A DNA stretch of 64,000 nt, from the NCBI GenBank assembly GCA_963804045.1, contig CAWDOR010000009.1:124001-188000 (forward strand), read 5' to 3'. A program made the position numbers and the translations under genes. The notes below the pieces were generated by a model that was not told the DNA's origin, did no database searches, and saw nothing but the letters and a program-made list of their open reading frames with translations. Origin of the DNA: Rhodoblastus sp963804045. GTDB taxonomy: Bacteria; Pseudomonadota; Alphaproteobacteria; Rhizobiales; Beijerinckiaceae. The number at the start of each line of letters is the position of its first letter. Position 1 is the first letter of the stretch. This document shows positions 1-7,995 of this stretch, in pieces.

Positions 1-134
1 AAGCCGGCATGGCCGCGCAAGCTGCGCCGCTGCATGAGGTCAAGGCGAAAGCCCGGGCCGCCCGCGCGACTCACGCCAAAAAGGACAAGTCGCTCGGCGG
101 CATTCATCCGCTGGTCGGCAGCGGCGATTATTGA
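1..134 (+). CDS. C-terminal end of an unidentified protein (partial)
   Basis: An open frame enters from the left edge in phase with base 3 and ends at TGA 132-134. The visible 43 residues are Ala/Lys-rich and finish with SLGGIHPLVGSGDY. No upstream sequence is available, so neither start nor family can be given. The nitroreductase stop lies a few bases downstream on the other strand, so the two genes converge. Function unknown; that it is coding at all is inferred from the open frame and composition. Confidence 0.4.
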   Translation, partial: AGMAAQAAPLHEVKAKARAARATHAKKDKSLGGIHPLVGSGDY

Positions 135-140
135 GCGCCG

Positions 141-704
141 TCAGAAGCGCATGGTCAAAGCGGCGACATCCGGACGGGCGCGGTCGTCGATCTCGGCCTC
201 GATCCGGCCGATATGGATGAAGCCGGCGATTTTCTCATGCGCGGCCAAACCCAGGCGGGTCAGAAACTCGCGATCATAGGCGATCCATTCGGTCAACCAG
301 GCGGTGCGATAACCCAGCGCCGTGGCGGCGACGGTCAGGTTCATGCAGACCGCACCCGCCGACATTTCCTGCTCCCACAGCGGTATTTTGACATGAGGCG
401 CGGCGCGCGACACCACCGCCACCACCAGCGGCGCGCGGGAAAAGCGGTTGCGCTCGGCGGCCAGCCGCTCCTCGCCGGCCTCGGCGTTGCGCGCGGAAAA
501 AATTTCGACGCAGAGCGCGCCGGCGCGGGCGCGGCCCTCGCCAGAAAACACAATGAAGCGCCAGGGCGCGAGCTTGCCGTGATCGGGGACGCGGGCGGCG
601 AGAGAGAGAATCTGCGCCAATTCGGCCTCGTCCGGCCCCGGCCCTGTCATCATCACCGGCGGCGCGGAACGGCGGCGGGCGAGCAATTTCAGCGTCTCGT
701 TCAT
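141..704 (-). CDS. nitroreductase family protein (YdjA-like)
   Basis: A 187-residue protein of the small FMN-dependent nitroreductase family, which reduces nitro compounds or quinones with NAD(P)H. The N-terminal RRRSAPP segment and PDHGKLAPWRF near residues 40-50 are typical of the YdjA branch, and AWLTEW followed by HIGRI near the C-terminus matches the family end. Length fits a single-domain member. It is transcribed divergently from the secreted protein at 792. The physiological substrate cannot be told from sequence. The ATG at 704 gives the conserved N-terminus. Confidence 0.88.
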   Translation of the reverse strand: MNETLKLLARRRSAPPVMMTGPGPDEAELAQILSLAARVPDHGKLAPWRFIVFSGEGRARAGALCVEIFSARNAEAGEERLAAERNRFSRAPLVVAVVSRAAPHVKIPLWEQEMSAGAVCMNLTVAATALGYRTAWLTEWIAYDREFLTRLGLAAHEKIAGFIHIGRIEAEIDDRARPDVAALTMRF

Positions 705-791
705 TCCAGACTCTCCTTTCGGCCAGATGGCCGCAAAAATGCCGCTTTGTAAACCGAAGCAAAACGGCCATTGTCGCGAAAAAGGGCTGAC

Positions 792-1661
792 ATGATGATC
801 CTGCCGCGCCTCGCGCTGTCTCTTTGGGCGCTGTCCCTGTCGCTGCTTTCAGCCGCCCCGGCCTTCGCCGCCGCGCCGGTGAGCCTCAGCGCGACCTACG
901 CGCCCGGCGATTCCCAGCCGATTCGCGCGGGCCTGTCCTGGCGGGTGTTCTCCGCCCAGACCGACGCCGACGGCGGCCATGCGCTGGTGGCGGAATCCAG
1001 CAATTCCACGCCGGTGTTTTCGCTCGACGATGGCGATTACATCGTCCACGCCGCCTGCGGCCTCGCCGGCGCCGCCAAGCAGATCAGCGTCAATGGCTCG
1101 GCGGTTTCGGGCCGGCTGACGCTGAACGCCGGGGGCCTGCAAGTGTCCGGCGTGATCGGCGACGCGGCGATCCCCCCGCAGAAACTGAATATTCTCGTCT
1201 ATCTGCCGGCCGCCAACGACCCCGAAGCCAAGCTGATCCTGTCCAATCTCAAGGCCGGCGAGCCGACCTGCCTGCCGGAGGGCGGCTATCATCTGGCGTC
1301 GAAACTGCTGGATGTCGCGGGCGCGGCCAGCAACGCCACCAATTCGGTGATCTATGCCGATCTGCGCGTGCAGGCGGGCAAGCTGACGCGGGGACTGCTG
1401 CGCCACCGCGCCGCGACCATGACGCTGAAGCTGGTCAATAGTCCCGGCGGCGAGGCGCTGGCCAACACGTCCTTCTCGATCCTGACGCCGGGCGGCGACG
1501 TCATTCGCGAAATGATCGGCGCCTTCCCCTCGCTGGTGCTGGCGGAAGGCGAATATATCGCCATAGCCCGCCACGACAACCAGACCTATCAGGCGACCTT
1601 CAAGGTCGCCTCGGGCCAGGACCGCGACGTCGAGGTCCTGGCGCGCCAGCCGGCGCCTTGA
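792..1661 (+). CDS. conserved hypothetical secreted protein
   Basis: About 289 residues. The first 24 form a clear Sec signal peptide: MMILPRLALSLWALSLSLL is hydrophobic and ends near AFAAA. The mature part is rich in short beta-strand-like segments with no catalytic motif or cysteine pattern that I recognise, so a beta-sandwich-type extracytoplasmic protein is only a guess. A TTG at 771 is also in frame, but the ATG at 792 sits directly on the signal peptide and is preferred. It converges with the outer membrane protein gene ending at 1675. Function unknown. Confidence 0.7.
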   Translation: MMILPRLALSLWALSLSLLSAAPAFAAAPVSLSATYAPGDSQPIRAGLSWRVFSAQTDADGGHALVAESSNSTPVFSLDDGDYIVHAACGLAGAAKQISVNGSAVSGRLTLNAGGLQVSGVIGDAAIPPQKLNILVYLPAANDPEAKLILSNLKAGEPTCLPEGGYHLASKLLDVAGAASNATNSVIYADLRVQAGKLTRGLLRHRAATMTLKLVNSPGGEALANTSFSILTPGGDVIREMIGAFPSLVLAEGEYIAIARHDNQTYQATFKVASGQDRDVEVLARQPAP

Positions 1662-1674
1662 GCCTTTTACGCCA

Positions 1675-2430
1675 TCAGCGCCGGGAAGCCGGCTCGACCC
1701 TGTCGGGCGCGGTGGGAACGCCCAGGGTAAAACCGGCGCGAATCTCGAAGGCGGGCGTAGCCTTGACCAGGGCGGCGCGCGCCGCGAGATCGAAGGCCAA
1801 TTTATCGCTGAGCTGATAGATCAGGCCGAGCAGCATCGAGGCCTGACGCATTTTGGCGATCTCATCCTCGTAGAAAAGTTCCGCGACCGGCCGAACCGGC
1901 CAGTCCGCCGGGCCCTCGACAATCGCGCCGACGAACAGGTCGGCATGACGATCGCGGGTCAGTTCCGGCTGGAGGGTCAGGTGCAGCGTCCCCCAATCGT
2001 ATCGCTGCGAGGCCAGGCCGGCGAGGCTGACGCCAAAGCCCCGGTCGGCGCCGAGGCCCGGCGTCAGCGCCAATAGTTCGGTGGCGAGGCTGACCCCCGG
2101 CTTGTCCTGGAGGACGCCTTCGCGAAACACATATTTGCCGCCGACGCCCGTCGCTTGCAGGCTGGCGCCCGCGCCGCCGAGCGAGGCGTCGAGCTGCCCC
2201 TGCGTCGTCACCTCGAGATCGGGGGCCAGTCCGTAATTGACCACAGCCTGCGGCGCGATCAGGCTTCTCTCGCCGCCGCCGCGCAAAAAGCCGAAGGGCT
2301 GAAACTCGACCTCCAATTCGCGGAAGTCGGGCACGGCGGCGTCCGTGCCGTCGAAGGGGCGATAGGCGCAAGCCGGCGTCGCGGCGAGCATGCCCAGAGC
2401 CAGACCCATCCATCGAACGGGACTCTTCAC
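1675..2430 (-). CDS. putative outer-membrane beta-barrel protein
   Basis: A 251-residue protein with a signal peptide (MKSPVRWMGLALGMLAATPACA) and a mature region of alternating hydrophobic and polar strands. GLAPDLEVTTQGQLD and LLGLIYQLSDKLAFDLAARAAL look like transmembrane beta-strands. This resembles transporter-like or MetA-type barrel proteins, but I see no diagnostic motif. It is monocistronic on the minus strand, with a short 9-bp tandem repeat just upstream of its start. Function unknown. Confidence 0.65.
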   Translation of the reverse strand: MKSPVRWMGLALGMLAATPACAYRPFDGTDAAVPDFRELEVEFQPFGFLRGGGERSLIAPQAVVNYGLAPDLEVTTQGQLDASLGGAGASLQATGVGGKYVFREGVLQDKPGVSLATELLALTPGLGADRGFGVSLAGLASQRYDWGTLHLTLQPELTRDRHADLFVGAIVEGPADWPVRPVAELFYEDEIAKMRQASMLLGLIYQLSDKLAFDLAARAALVKATPAFEIRAGFTLGVPTAPDRVEPASRR

Positions 2431-2485
2431 AACGCCGGCCGCGCAATCACGCCGGAACCATGCGATTTGCGCCCGTGACGGGATT

Positions 2486-2510
2486 TTGCGGGTCTTGCGG
2501 GTCTTGCGGG
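2486..2510. repeat. short tandem repeat, unit TTGCGGGTC
   Basis: The 9-base unit TTGCGGGTC occurs at 2486-2494 and 2495-2503, followed by a partial third copy TTGCGGG at 2504-2510. It lies between two minus-strand genes, upstream of the outer-membrane protein gene. No function is evident. Confidence 0.7.
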
Positions 2511-2584
2511 CGGCGCATGAGCGGACCTTTTTGCTGCCGGTCCCCTAGCGCCGCCCCATGACGGATTTTAGACGATGAGACGGC

Positions 2585-3154
2585 TCAGGAGTCCTCGCCC
2601 TCCGGCAGAGGCACGTTGAAACCGTTGAGCGTGGTCGAGACCATGCAATAAAGGCCAACGAGATAGATCAGCTCGGCCGTGGCGTCGAGACCGAAGGCGT
2701 CGACCGCGCGCTTGTAGGGCGGCGCCGGCAGCGGACCGGCGACCAGCGCCGTGGCGAGATCGTAGACAATGCATTCCTCGCGCGTCAGATCGGCGGGGCG
2801 CTGCCCCGACACCAGAGTGGCGATCTTGTCGTCGGACAGGCCCTTGGCCTCGCCGACCAGAACATGGGCGTAAATTTCATAGGCCGAGTGGAACTTGGCG
2901 CCGGTGGCGAGAATCGCGACCTCGCGCAGCGGCCGGGCCAGTTTCGGCGCGCTGGCCATGGCCTTCACCAAATTCCACACCGGACCGCCGAATTGCGGGA
3001 AGCTGATCCAGGGATTCCACGGACCGATCAGCTCGCCATCCTTGTCTATGGCCGTGAAGCCTTTGAAGCTCTGGGCGATGCCCGCCTTCATGTCGTCGTA
3101 GAGCGGCTTTTGCCGATCGTCGAGTTCGGCGCATTTTTTCAGAGGCAGACGCAT
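2585..3154 (-). CDS. carboxymuconolactone decarboxylase (AhpD/CMD) family protein
   Basis: A 189-residue all-alpha protein of the CMD superfamily. The core LREVAILATGAKFHSAYEIYAH (residues about 77-98) holds the conserved E and the helix that in AhpD and YciW-like members carries the active site. Here the AhpD CxxC is absent: the corresponding segment reads HSAYEIYAH. A peroxidase-type thiol function is therefore unlikely, and a gamma-carboxymuconolactone decarboxylase-like or unknown activity is possible. The gene stands alone, divergent from the cytochrome c at 3302. Confidence 0.82.
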   Translation of the reverse strand: MRLPLKKCAELDDRQKPLYDDMKAGIAQSFKGFTAIDKDGELIGPWNPWISFPQFGGPVWNLVKAMASAPKLARPLREVAILATGAKFHSAYEIYAHVLVGEAKGLSDDKIATLVSGQRPADLTREECIVYDLATALVAGPLPAPPYKRAVDAFGLDATAELIYLVGLYCMVSTTLNGFNVPLPEGEDS

Positions 3155-3301
3155 GGCGGAGTCCTTTTCGATTCGGCAAGCCTGGCGTCACCATACGACA
3201 GAATTTTCCCGGCGCGACCAGCGCGGTCCCCGCGCTTTTGATCTGGGCGAAAGTCGGTTCGCGGCGCATGATGCATGATGCCCGCGAAAAGGAGTCGCCT
3301 G

Positions 3302-3604
3302 ATGTATCGTCATGTCCACGCGCTCTGTCTTGCCGCTTTGCTGCTGGCGCCTTCGGCGCGCGCCGCCGATCTCGTCAAGGGCGAGCAGATCGCCCGGCGC
3401 TGGTGCGCCGCCTGCCATGTGGTCGCCGCCGACCAGAAGCAGGCCAGCGCCGATGTCGCGAGCTTTTTCGACGTGGCGAAGCGCAAGAGCGGCGACGAGA
3501 TCAAAAGCTTTCTCATCGATCCGCATCCGAAAATGCCGGACATGAGCCTGACGCGGGAGGAAATCGCCGATCTCGTCGGCTACATCCAATCGCTGAGGCC
3601 ATGA
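3302..3604 (+). CDS. small periplasmic c-type cytochrome
   Basis: A 100-residue class I cytochrome c. A signal peptide ends near SARA (residues 18-21). The heme motif is CAACH (C35, C38, H39), and KMPDM (M78/M81) supplies the likely sixth ligand before the C-terminal helix EEIADLVGYIQSL. The ATG at 3302 is preferred over the one at 3275 because AAGGAG lies at 3289-3294. Role: periplasmic electron carrier; partners are not identifiable from context. The pilin gene follows on the other strand. Confidence 0.9.
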   Translation: MYRHVHALCLAALLLAPSARAADLVKGEQIARRWCAACHVVAADQKQASADVASFFDVAKRKSGDEIKSFLIDPHPKMPDMSLTREEIADLVGYIQSLRP

Positions 3605-3634
3605 GCCGCGGCTTTCGGCGCGCGGCGGCGGCCG

Positions 3635-3799
3635 TCAGTTCATGCTGTTGGAAATATAGCCGAAATTCTCGTTGACCTTGGAACCGAGCGCCTGCACGCC
3701 CACGAGCGCGACCACGGCCAGCAGCGCGGCGAGCAGAGCGTATTCGAGCAGCGTCGCGCCCGATTGGTCGTCCAGGAAACGAATCCAGAAATGTCTCAT
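3635..3799 (-). CDS. Flp/Fap-type pilin
   Basis: A 54-residue protein read from ATG 3799-3797 to TGA 3637-3635. It has the type IVb Flp layout: a short charged leader (MRHFWIRFLDDQ), the prepilin-peptidase site SGATLLEY with Glu at +5, then a hydrophobic helix ALLAALLAVVALVGVQAL and a short polar tail. Flp pilins polymerise into Tad pili for adhesion. No tad/cpa secretion genes are in this window, so it is an isolated copy that would rely on machinery elsewhere. Confidence 0.88.
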   Translation of the reverse strand: MRHFWIRFLDDQSGATLLEYALLAALLAVVALVGVQALGSKVNENFGYISNSMN

Positions 3800-3916
3800 C
3801 GCATCCGCCAAATCGCCTCGCCGGACTTCGGCGCAACCTAAATGAAGAATTGCAATCTAGAGTTGAATGCCTGACAAAGACTTAAGGCGCGCCACGCTTC
3901 ATGAAAACAAGCCGGT

Positions 3917-4555
3917 TCAGGGCGCCAGCGCCCCGCGCGCCAGCAGCAGGGCGTTGGCGCGCAGGCTGGTCCAGTTTGGCAGCCAGAACGGGTCGAAACG
4001 CAGGGTCACGTCGAGACCCTCGACGATGAAGCGCGTGAGGCAGACGTTCGGAAGACCGTCGGCGGGAAGGCGCACGCGCTGGCAGCGGGCGGAGAATTCC
4101 TCGCCATCGGGCGCGCTGAGATAGAGATCCTCGCCGGCATAGGGCGATTTTTCCTCGAAGCGGCGGCGCAGCAAGCCGCCCTCGGCGACCTGGACCTCCG
4201 GCTCAAGAAAGGGAGCGTAGCGATCGACCGGCGCGCCCGACCTTGTGGACGTCGCTGGCGTCAGAGTGATGAAGATTTGCGCCCGGCCCGGCCTGTCCGC
4301 CTCGCCCGCGCCGGGAATGCGGCGGGGATCGCCGCCCGCCGGGGCGAAATCCGGGGCGAGCGCCACCAGATCGGCGCGGTCGCGCTCCGGCGCGCCGTCG
4401 CGCAGATAGGCTGCGGCGATACGCAGGCGTCGGCCGCCAATGGTCAGGTCCACGGTCTGCGGCGACGGCGGCGAAGGCCACAACCGCCACGCCGCGAAAA
4501 GCGCGAGAACCAGCAGGATCGGCGACAGGCCGAGAAGCAGCAACAAAGGGCGCAT
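3917..4555 (-). CDS. hypothetical membrane-anchored protein
   Basis: A 212-residue protein with one N-terminal transmembrane helix (MRPLLLLLGLSPILLVLALFAAWRLW); the remainder is predicted to be periplasmic. Cysteines occur in EEFSARCQRV and LPNVCLTRF, in the C-terminal third, and could form a disulfide. No domain is recognised. It is divergent from the carbonic anhydrase gene at 4630, so the two may share a promoter region. Function unknown. Confidence 0.7.
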   Translation of the reverse strand: MRPLLLLLGLSPILLVLALFAAWRLWPSPPSPQTVDLTIGGRRLRIAAAYLRDGAPERDRADLVALAPDFAPAGGDPRRIPGAGEADRPGRAQIFITLTPATSTRSGAPVDRYAPFLEPEVQVAEGGLLRRRFEEKSPYAGEDLYLSAPDGEEFSARCQRVRLPADGLPNVCLTRFIVEGLDVTLRFDPFWLPNWTSLRANALLLARGALAP

Positions 4556-4629
4556 CGAACCGGAACGATAAAAAAATGGGGCGTCTTTCGTTTGAGCCGA
4601 TTATGCTGCGCCTCGCAAGGGAGAAAAGC

Positions 4630-5160
4630 ATGAGTCTCTATTCGCTCGACGGCGTCGCCCCGGAGCTTCCTGAGGAAGGCCGTTATTTCGTCGCCCCGGA
4701 CGCCAATCTGATCGGCAAGGTGCGGCTGCACGAGGACGCCAACATCTGGTTCGGCGCGACCCTGCGCGGCGACAATGAGTGGCTGGACATAGGCGCGCGC
4801 AGCAATATTCAGGACGGTTCGGTGCTGCACACCGACATGGGCTGTCCGCTGACCATCGGCGCCGATGTCACCGTGGGCCACAAGGTCATTCTGCACGGCT
4901 GTGCGATCGGCGAGGGCAGCCTGATCGGCATGGGAGCCACCGTCATGAACAATGCCAAAATCGGCAGGTTCTGCATTGTCGGGGCCAATGCGCTGGTCAC
5001 CGAGGGCGCGGAATTTCCCGATTATTCGCTGATCGTCGGCGCGCCGGCCAGGCTGAAGAAGCAGATCGACCCGGCGCAGGCGGAGAGGCTGCTCGGCAGC
5101 GCCCGCCATTATGTCGAAAACGCCAGGCGCTACCTCGCCGGGCTGAAGAAAATCGACTGA
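4630..5160 (+). CDS. gamma-class carbonic anhydrase family protein
   Basis: A 176-residue left-handed beta-helix protein with hexapeptide repeats throughout (residues about 20-140). The three likely metal-binding histidines are H67 (LHTDMG), H84 (VGHKVILHG) and H89, matching the gamma-CA arrangement. The family (YrdA/PaaY/CaiE-like) hydrates CO2 or is catalytically weak, so activity is inferred. The start at 4630 is chosen because the conserved sequence begins there. It converges with the PilZ gene. Confidence 0.9.
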   Translation: MSLYSLDGVAPELPEEGRYFVAPDANLIGKVRLHEDANIWFGATLRGDNEWLDIGARSNIQDGSVLHTDMGCPLTIGADVTVGHKVILHGCAIGEGSLIGMGATVMNNAKIGRFCIVGANALVTEGAEFPDYSLIVGAPARLKKQIDPAQAERLLGSARHYVENARRYLAGLKKID

Positions 5161-5182
5161 TCCGGATGAGCGTCCCGATACC

Positions 5183-5788
5183 CTAGAGCACGACGTTTTC
5201 GTCGAACACGTCGAAGGACAGCGGCAGGGCGAATTCCAGGGCCATGCCGTGGTCGAAGACGCGGACCACGCGCGCGGCGCGGCGACCGATATGCACCATC
5301 GCGCCCATTGGCGCATGCGCCGTGCAGGTCACCGCCGCGCCGGACACGGAAATGTCGACGATCCGCGCGGGAACCAGCGTGCCGTCGCCGAGACGGATCG
5401 TGGTCTGGACATTGTTCGGCACGATGCGCTCGTGCCGGCGGTCTTCCGGCAGGCCGAGCGTCTTGCGATTGGCCAGCCAGGTGATCTGGTTGACCAGTTT
5501 TTCACGCTTGGTCTGAGGCATATTGGCCATCAGCACGAAGCCAAACTCCAGATGGCGGACAATCGTGCCTTCGATACGGCCAAGCGCGTCGAAATAGGCG
5601 ACGACGCGCTCGCCTATGGCGCCGCGCACCGGCGCCGTCACGGCCAGACCGCCCACGGAAACGTCGATGGTCTGACAGGGAAACTCCCGGCGGTCCTCGA
5701 GCATATAGCGACCCAGCAGAGCCAGCTTGGCCCTCGCGTGGCGCCGCCGTTCCAGCGGTTTGGCAGCGAATTGAGCGTGGAGAGTCAT
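5183..5788 (-). CDS. tandem PilZ-domain protein
   Basis: A 201-residue protein with two PilZ domains. The first has RRRHARAK (residues 14-21) followed by DVSVGGLAV; the second has DRRHERIVP (about 117-125) followed by DISVSGAAV. Both carry the R-x3-R and D-x-S-x-x-G elements that bind cyclic di-GMP, so two ligand sites are plausible. It is likely cytoplasmic, with no fused output domain. The PAS protein upstream is on the same strand and may be functionally linked. Confidence 0.9.
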   Translation of the reverse strand: MTLHAQFAAKPLERRRHARAKLALLGRYMLEDRREFPCQTIDVSVGGLAVTAPVRGAIGERVVAYFDALGRIEGTIVRHLEFGFVLMANMPQTKREKLVNQITWLANRKTLGLPEDRRHERIVPNNVQTTIRLGDGTLVPARIVDISVSGAAVTCTAHAPMGAMVHIGRRAARVVRVFDHGMALEFALPLSFDVFDENVVL

Positions 5789-5897
5789 GAGCCTGCCGAT
5801 GCTTGTCCTTGCAATTGCGAGAACTATAGGCCCGGTGTGGTTAACTCCATCTTACGGCCGCGCGAATAATGCGAAGGATTCGTCAAGACCAAAGGCG

Positions 5898-6521
5898 TCA
5901 ATCGTCCTTGCGGCCGCCGGGAATGACAAAGAACGACAGGCGGCGGCTCTTGTCGCGGCGCGCCAGATCGCCGGGCCTAAGCGGCGAGTCCTCCGGCTTT
6001 TTCAACAAAGGCAGCGCCACGCCGCCCTGGCCATTGTCGATGAAGCGCATGGCCACGATGCGCAGGCAGCGCGCCGGACGCAGGCCGAACCAGCTCGGAA
6101 TCGCCGTCGGCGTCAGCGAGGCCAGCAGCCGCGCATGGGTTTTGCCGCGATGGCGCAAGGGCAAAAGCAGCAATTCCAGATTGGCGTCCTCGCCATCCAT
6201 GGCCTCCGCCGTCAGACCGGCGACGATCGGGCGCGCGCCGTCGAGCACCGACAGCGCCATGGCGCTGACCGCGGCGCGGTCTTCGGGCGCGAACAGGCTG
6301 ACCAGGGTCGAGCCCTTTTGCTCGTCGAGAAACAGCGCGTTGAGGCGGGAACCGGAGATGCGGATCGGAAACTGCCGCTCGTCGTCCACTTCCAGGATCA
6401 TCGTATCGGCGAGAATATGGCGGATCGCGGTCGGATCGATCTCTTCCCGCTCCGGAGACAGCCGCGCGCCGCGCAACTGGTTCCAGTAGAAATAGAGTTC
6501 CTGGGTGGCCGCCTGTCTCAT
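5898..6521 (-). CDS. PAS-domain protein (PAS_5 type)
   Basis: About 207 residues from the ATG at 6521. The segment LYFYWNQLRGARLSPE near the N-terminus followed by EIDPTAIRHILADTMILE is characteristic of the alphaproteobacterial PAS_5 family. The middle matches a PAS sensor fold, while the C-terminal tail is basic and variable. The frame stays open upstream to 6659, but those 46 residues are not conserved-looking, so the internal ATG is preferred. Signal and partner are unknown. It lies upstream of the tandem PilZ gene on the same strand. Confidence 0.82.
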   Translation of the reverse strand: MRQAATQELYFYWNQLRGARLSPEREEIDPTAIRHILADTMILEVDDERQFPIRISGSRLNALFLDEQKGSTLVSLFAPEDRAAVSAMALSVLDGARPIVAGLTAEAMDGEDANLELLLLPLRHRGKTHARLLASLTPTAIPSWFGLRPARCLRIVAMRFIDNGQGGVALPLLKKPEDSPLRPGDLARRDKSRRLSFFVIPGGRKDD

Positions 6522-6670
6522 TTTAACGCCTTTGACTTTTTCTGGGTCGCCATCGTCCGATAGCGGTGCAGAAAACGCCTCTGCGCCCTGCCCGCCCGAC
6601 TGAATGTGCGAAGCGCGGGCCAAAGGCGTCGCCGGGTTGAAGAAAGGCGCGAACCACAACCCATGCCGCG

Positions 6671-6692
6671 CGGAAATTAAGCTTAATTTCCG
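6671..6692. promoter_or_regulatory. perfect 22-bp palindrome, candidate operator
   Basis: A perfect inverted repeat centred on TTAAGCTTAA at 6677-6686, with arms extending to CGG at the left and CCG at the right. It is AT-rich in GC-rich surroundings and lies 150 bases upstream of the PAS gene start. A dimeric regulator site is the simplest reading; no regulator is identified. Confidence 0.5.
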
Positions 6693-6719
6693 GTTTACGT
6701 TGCCGAGCCATTAGGTTTT

Positions 6720-6966
6720 TGGCAATGTCTGTTCATCGGACGGGGCCAAAACGGTAAGCGACCCGGGTGACGCAACGGACGATAAAAAAGACAAGGCGCT
6801 GTTTTCTGACGATTTCTCCCCCAAGAACTCTCTTGCTCGGGAAGACGATGGGGTCGAGAAATCGTTAATACGGTCCAGGCGCCGGAAATGCGCGGCAGCG
6901 CGGCGTGGTTAACGCCCCACCGACGCACATGACAGGGGGAGAGCCCAGGCTCTCCCCCTTCGTTTA
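6720..6966 (+). ncRNA. candidate small structured RNA
   Basis: ACGATTTCT at 6809-6817 pairs perfectly with AGAAATCGT at 6857-6865. Inside, CCCC (6818-6822) can pair with GGGG (6850-6853), and TCTT/AAGA (6831-6834, 6842-6845) closes a terminal loop. A strong intrinsic terminator follows at 6935-6958. No protein gene upstream on this strand needs that terminator. The 5' end is a guess, and I do not recognise the family (not SRP RNA; a 6S-like shape is possible). Confidence 0.35.
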
Positions 6967-6967
6967 T
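6935..6967 (+). terminator. intrinsic terminator without an upstream protein gene
   Basis: GGGGGAGAGC (6935-6944) pairs perfectly with GCTCTCCCCC (6949-6958) across a 4-base loop, followed by TTCGTTT. Confidence 0.7.
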
Positions 6968-6976
6968 TAAGCCATG

Positions 6977-7005
6977 CGCTAAAAAATGGATGCCGGTTTT
7001 TAGCG
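6977..7005. repeat. inverted repeat upstream of the rhomboid gene
   Basis: CGCTAAAAA (6977-6985) and TTTTTAGCG (6997-7005) form a perfect 9-bp dyad with an 11-base spacer, directly upstream of the rhomboid start. It could be an operator or a second transcription stop. Confidence 0.5.
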
Positions 7006-7039
7006 ATAGCATTGCGAAAAAAAGGATATTCATAGTCGA

Positions 7040-7855
7040 TTGCGGCGCGTCGGGGCCGCAATCGGCCATGAATGGGAACATGTTTTGCGCGAGAAAATCT
7101 TCAATCTGCCGGGCGTGGTTCTGGCGCTGATCGTCATTCTTTTCCTGGTTCACACGGGACGGGTTCTGCTGCTGTCGGGCGGAGACGACATTCAATTGCT
7201 GGCGACATTCGCCTTTGTCCCCGGCCGCTTCGCTTTTCTCCACGATCCCGCCGGCGTAGCCGCGGCGCTGAACGCCATCGCCGAGGCCAACGCCGACCAG
7301 GGTGAGTTGGCGCAGTTTTTCCTCACCTATGCGCCCTCCAGCCTGCTGTGGATCACCCCGGTCGCCTACGCCTTTCTCCACGGCTCCTGGACGCATCTGA
7401 TCCTGAATTCGGTCTGGCTGGCGGCTTTCGGCGCGCCGGTGGCGCGGCGTTTTGGCGCCGCGCGTTTTCTGGCGCTGAATTTTCTCGGCGCCCTGGCCGG
7501 CGCCGCGGCGTTTTTTATCGCACATCCCTTCGCGCTTCAGCCGATGGTCGGAGCTTCCGCCGCCATTTCCGCCTGTTTTGGCGCCGCATCGCGCTTCGTT
7601 TTCCAGCCTGGCGCCTTTCGCCGCGACGATTGGAGCGCGCAGGCGCCGCCGCCGCTGGCGACGATCGGTGAAATGCTCCGCGACCGCCAGTCGCTGTCCT
7701 TCGTCGGCCTTTGGTTCGGCATCAATCTGCTCACCGGCCTCGCCGGGCAAAGCTCCGGCCTCTCCGACGGCCCGGTGGCCTGGGAGGCTCATATAGGCGG
7801 CTTCCTGCTCGGGCTGCTGGCGGCGCCCTTGTTCGACCAAAGACGCAAGGCATAA
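7040..7855 (+). CDS. rhomboid family intramembrane serine protease
   Basis: A 271-residue multi-pass membrane protein. Rhomboid hallmarks are visible: H114 and H119 in HGSWTHLILN with N123, the nucleophile region GASAA with S173, and H251 in EAHIGGFLLG as the dyad partner. Around residues 60-100 a periplasmic insertion precedes the catalytic core. Rhomboids cleave transmembrane segments; the substrate is unknown. The TTG at 7040 is used because AAAGGA lies upstream. TTG 7085 (giving MREKIFNLP) is an alternative start. Confidence 0.88.
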   Translation: MRRVGAAIGHEWEHVLREKIFNLPGVVLALIVILFLVHTGRVLLLSGGDDIQLLATFAFVPGRFAFLHDPAGVAAALNAIAEANADQGELAQFFLTYAPSSLLWITPVAYAFLHGSWTHLILNSVWLAAFGAPVARRFGAARFLALNFLGALAGAAAFFIAHPFALQPMVGASAAISACFGAASRFVFQPGAFRRDDWSAQAPPPLATIGEMLRDRQSLSFVGLWFGINLLTGLAGQSSGLSDGPVAWEAHIGGFLLGLLAAPLFDQRRKA

Positions 7856-7995
7856 CGCGCGTCAGCACGCTTGCGCGAGGGGGCAAAAAGCCTCATTCTC
7901 CAAGGCAAAGACGGGCTCGCGCCACGTGCGGAACCATTTCCGGTTCGCCGCGTTGGAGGTCGAAGAGGGTCCGCGTCCTTATGAGGAGGAATGGA

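Larger units (their letters stand above)
6522..7039. other. gene-free stretch with structured elements
   Basis: About 520 bases without a convincing protein gene. It holds a perfect 22-base palindrome (6671-6692), a region able to form a long hairpin (6809-6865), a strong terminator-like hairpin (6935-6958) and an AT-rich dyad (6977-7005). A long open frame covers 7840-6695 on the minus strand, but its Arg/Gln/Gly-rich translation is the reverse shadow of the rhomboid gene. Confidence 0.6.

Noticed and set aside
5898..6659. Long N-terminal form of the PAS protein
   Set aside because: The extra 46 residues are not conserved-looking, and the family begins at the internal ATG 6521.
6720..6966. 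Naming the candidate RNA as 6S RNA or SRP RNA
   Set aside because: The SRP core motif is absent, and a 6S assignment needs a covariance search that I cannot run.
6695..7840. A 381-residue minus-strand frame over the rhomboid gene
   Set aside because: Rhomboid catalytic residues are clear on the plus strand; the minus translation looks random.
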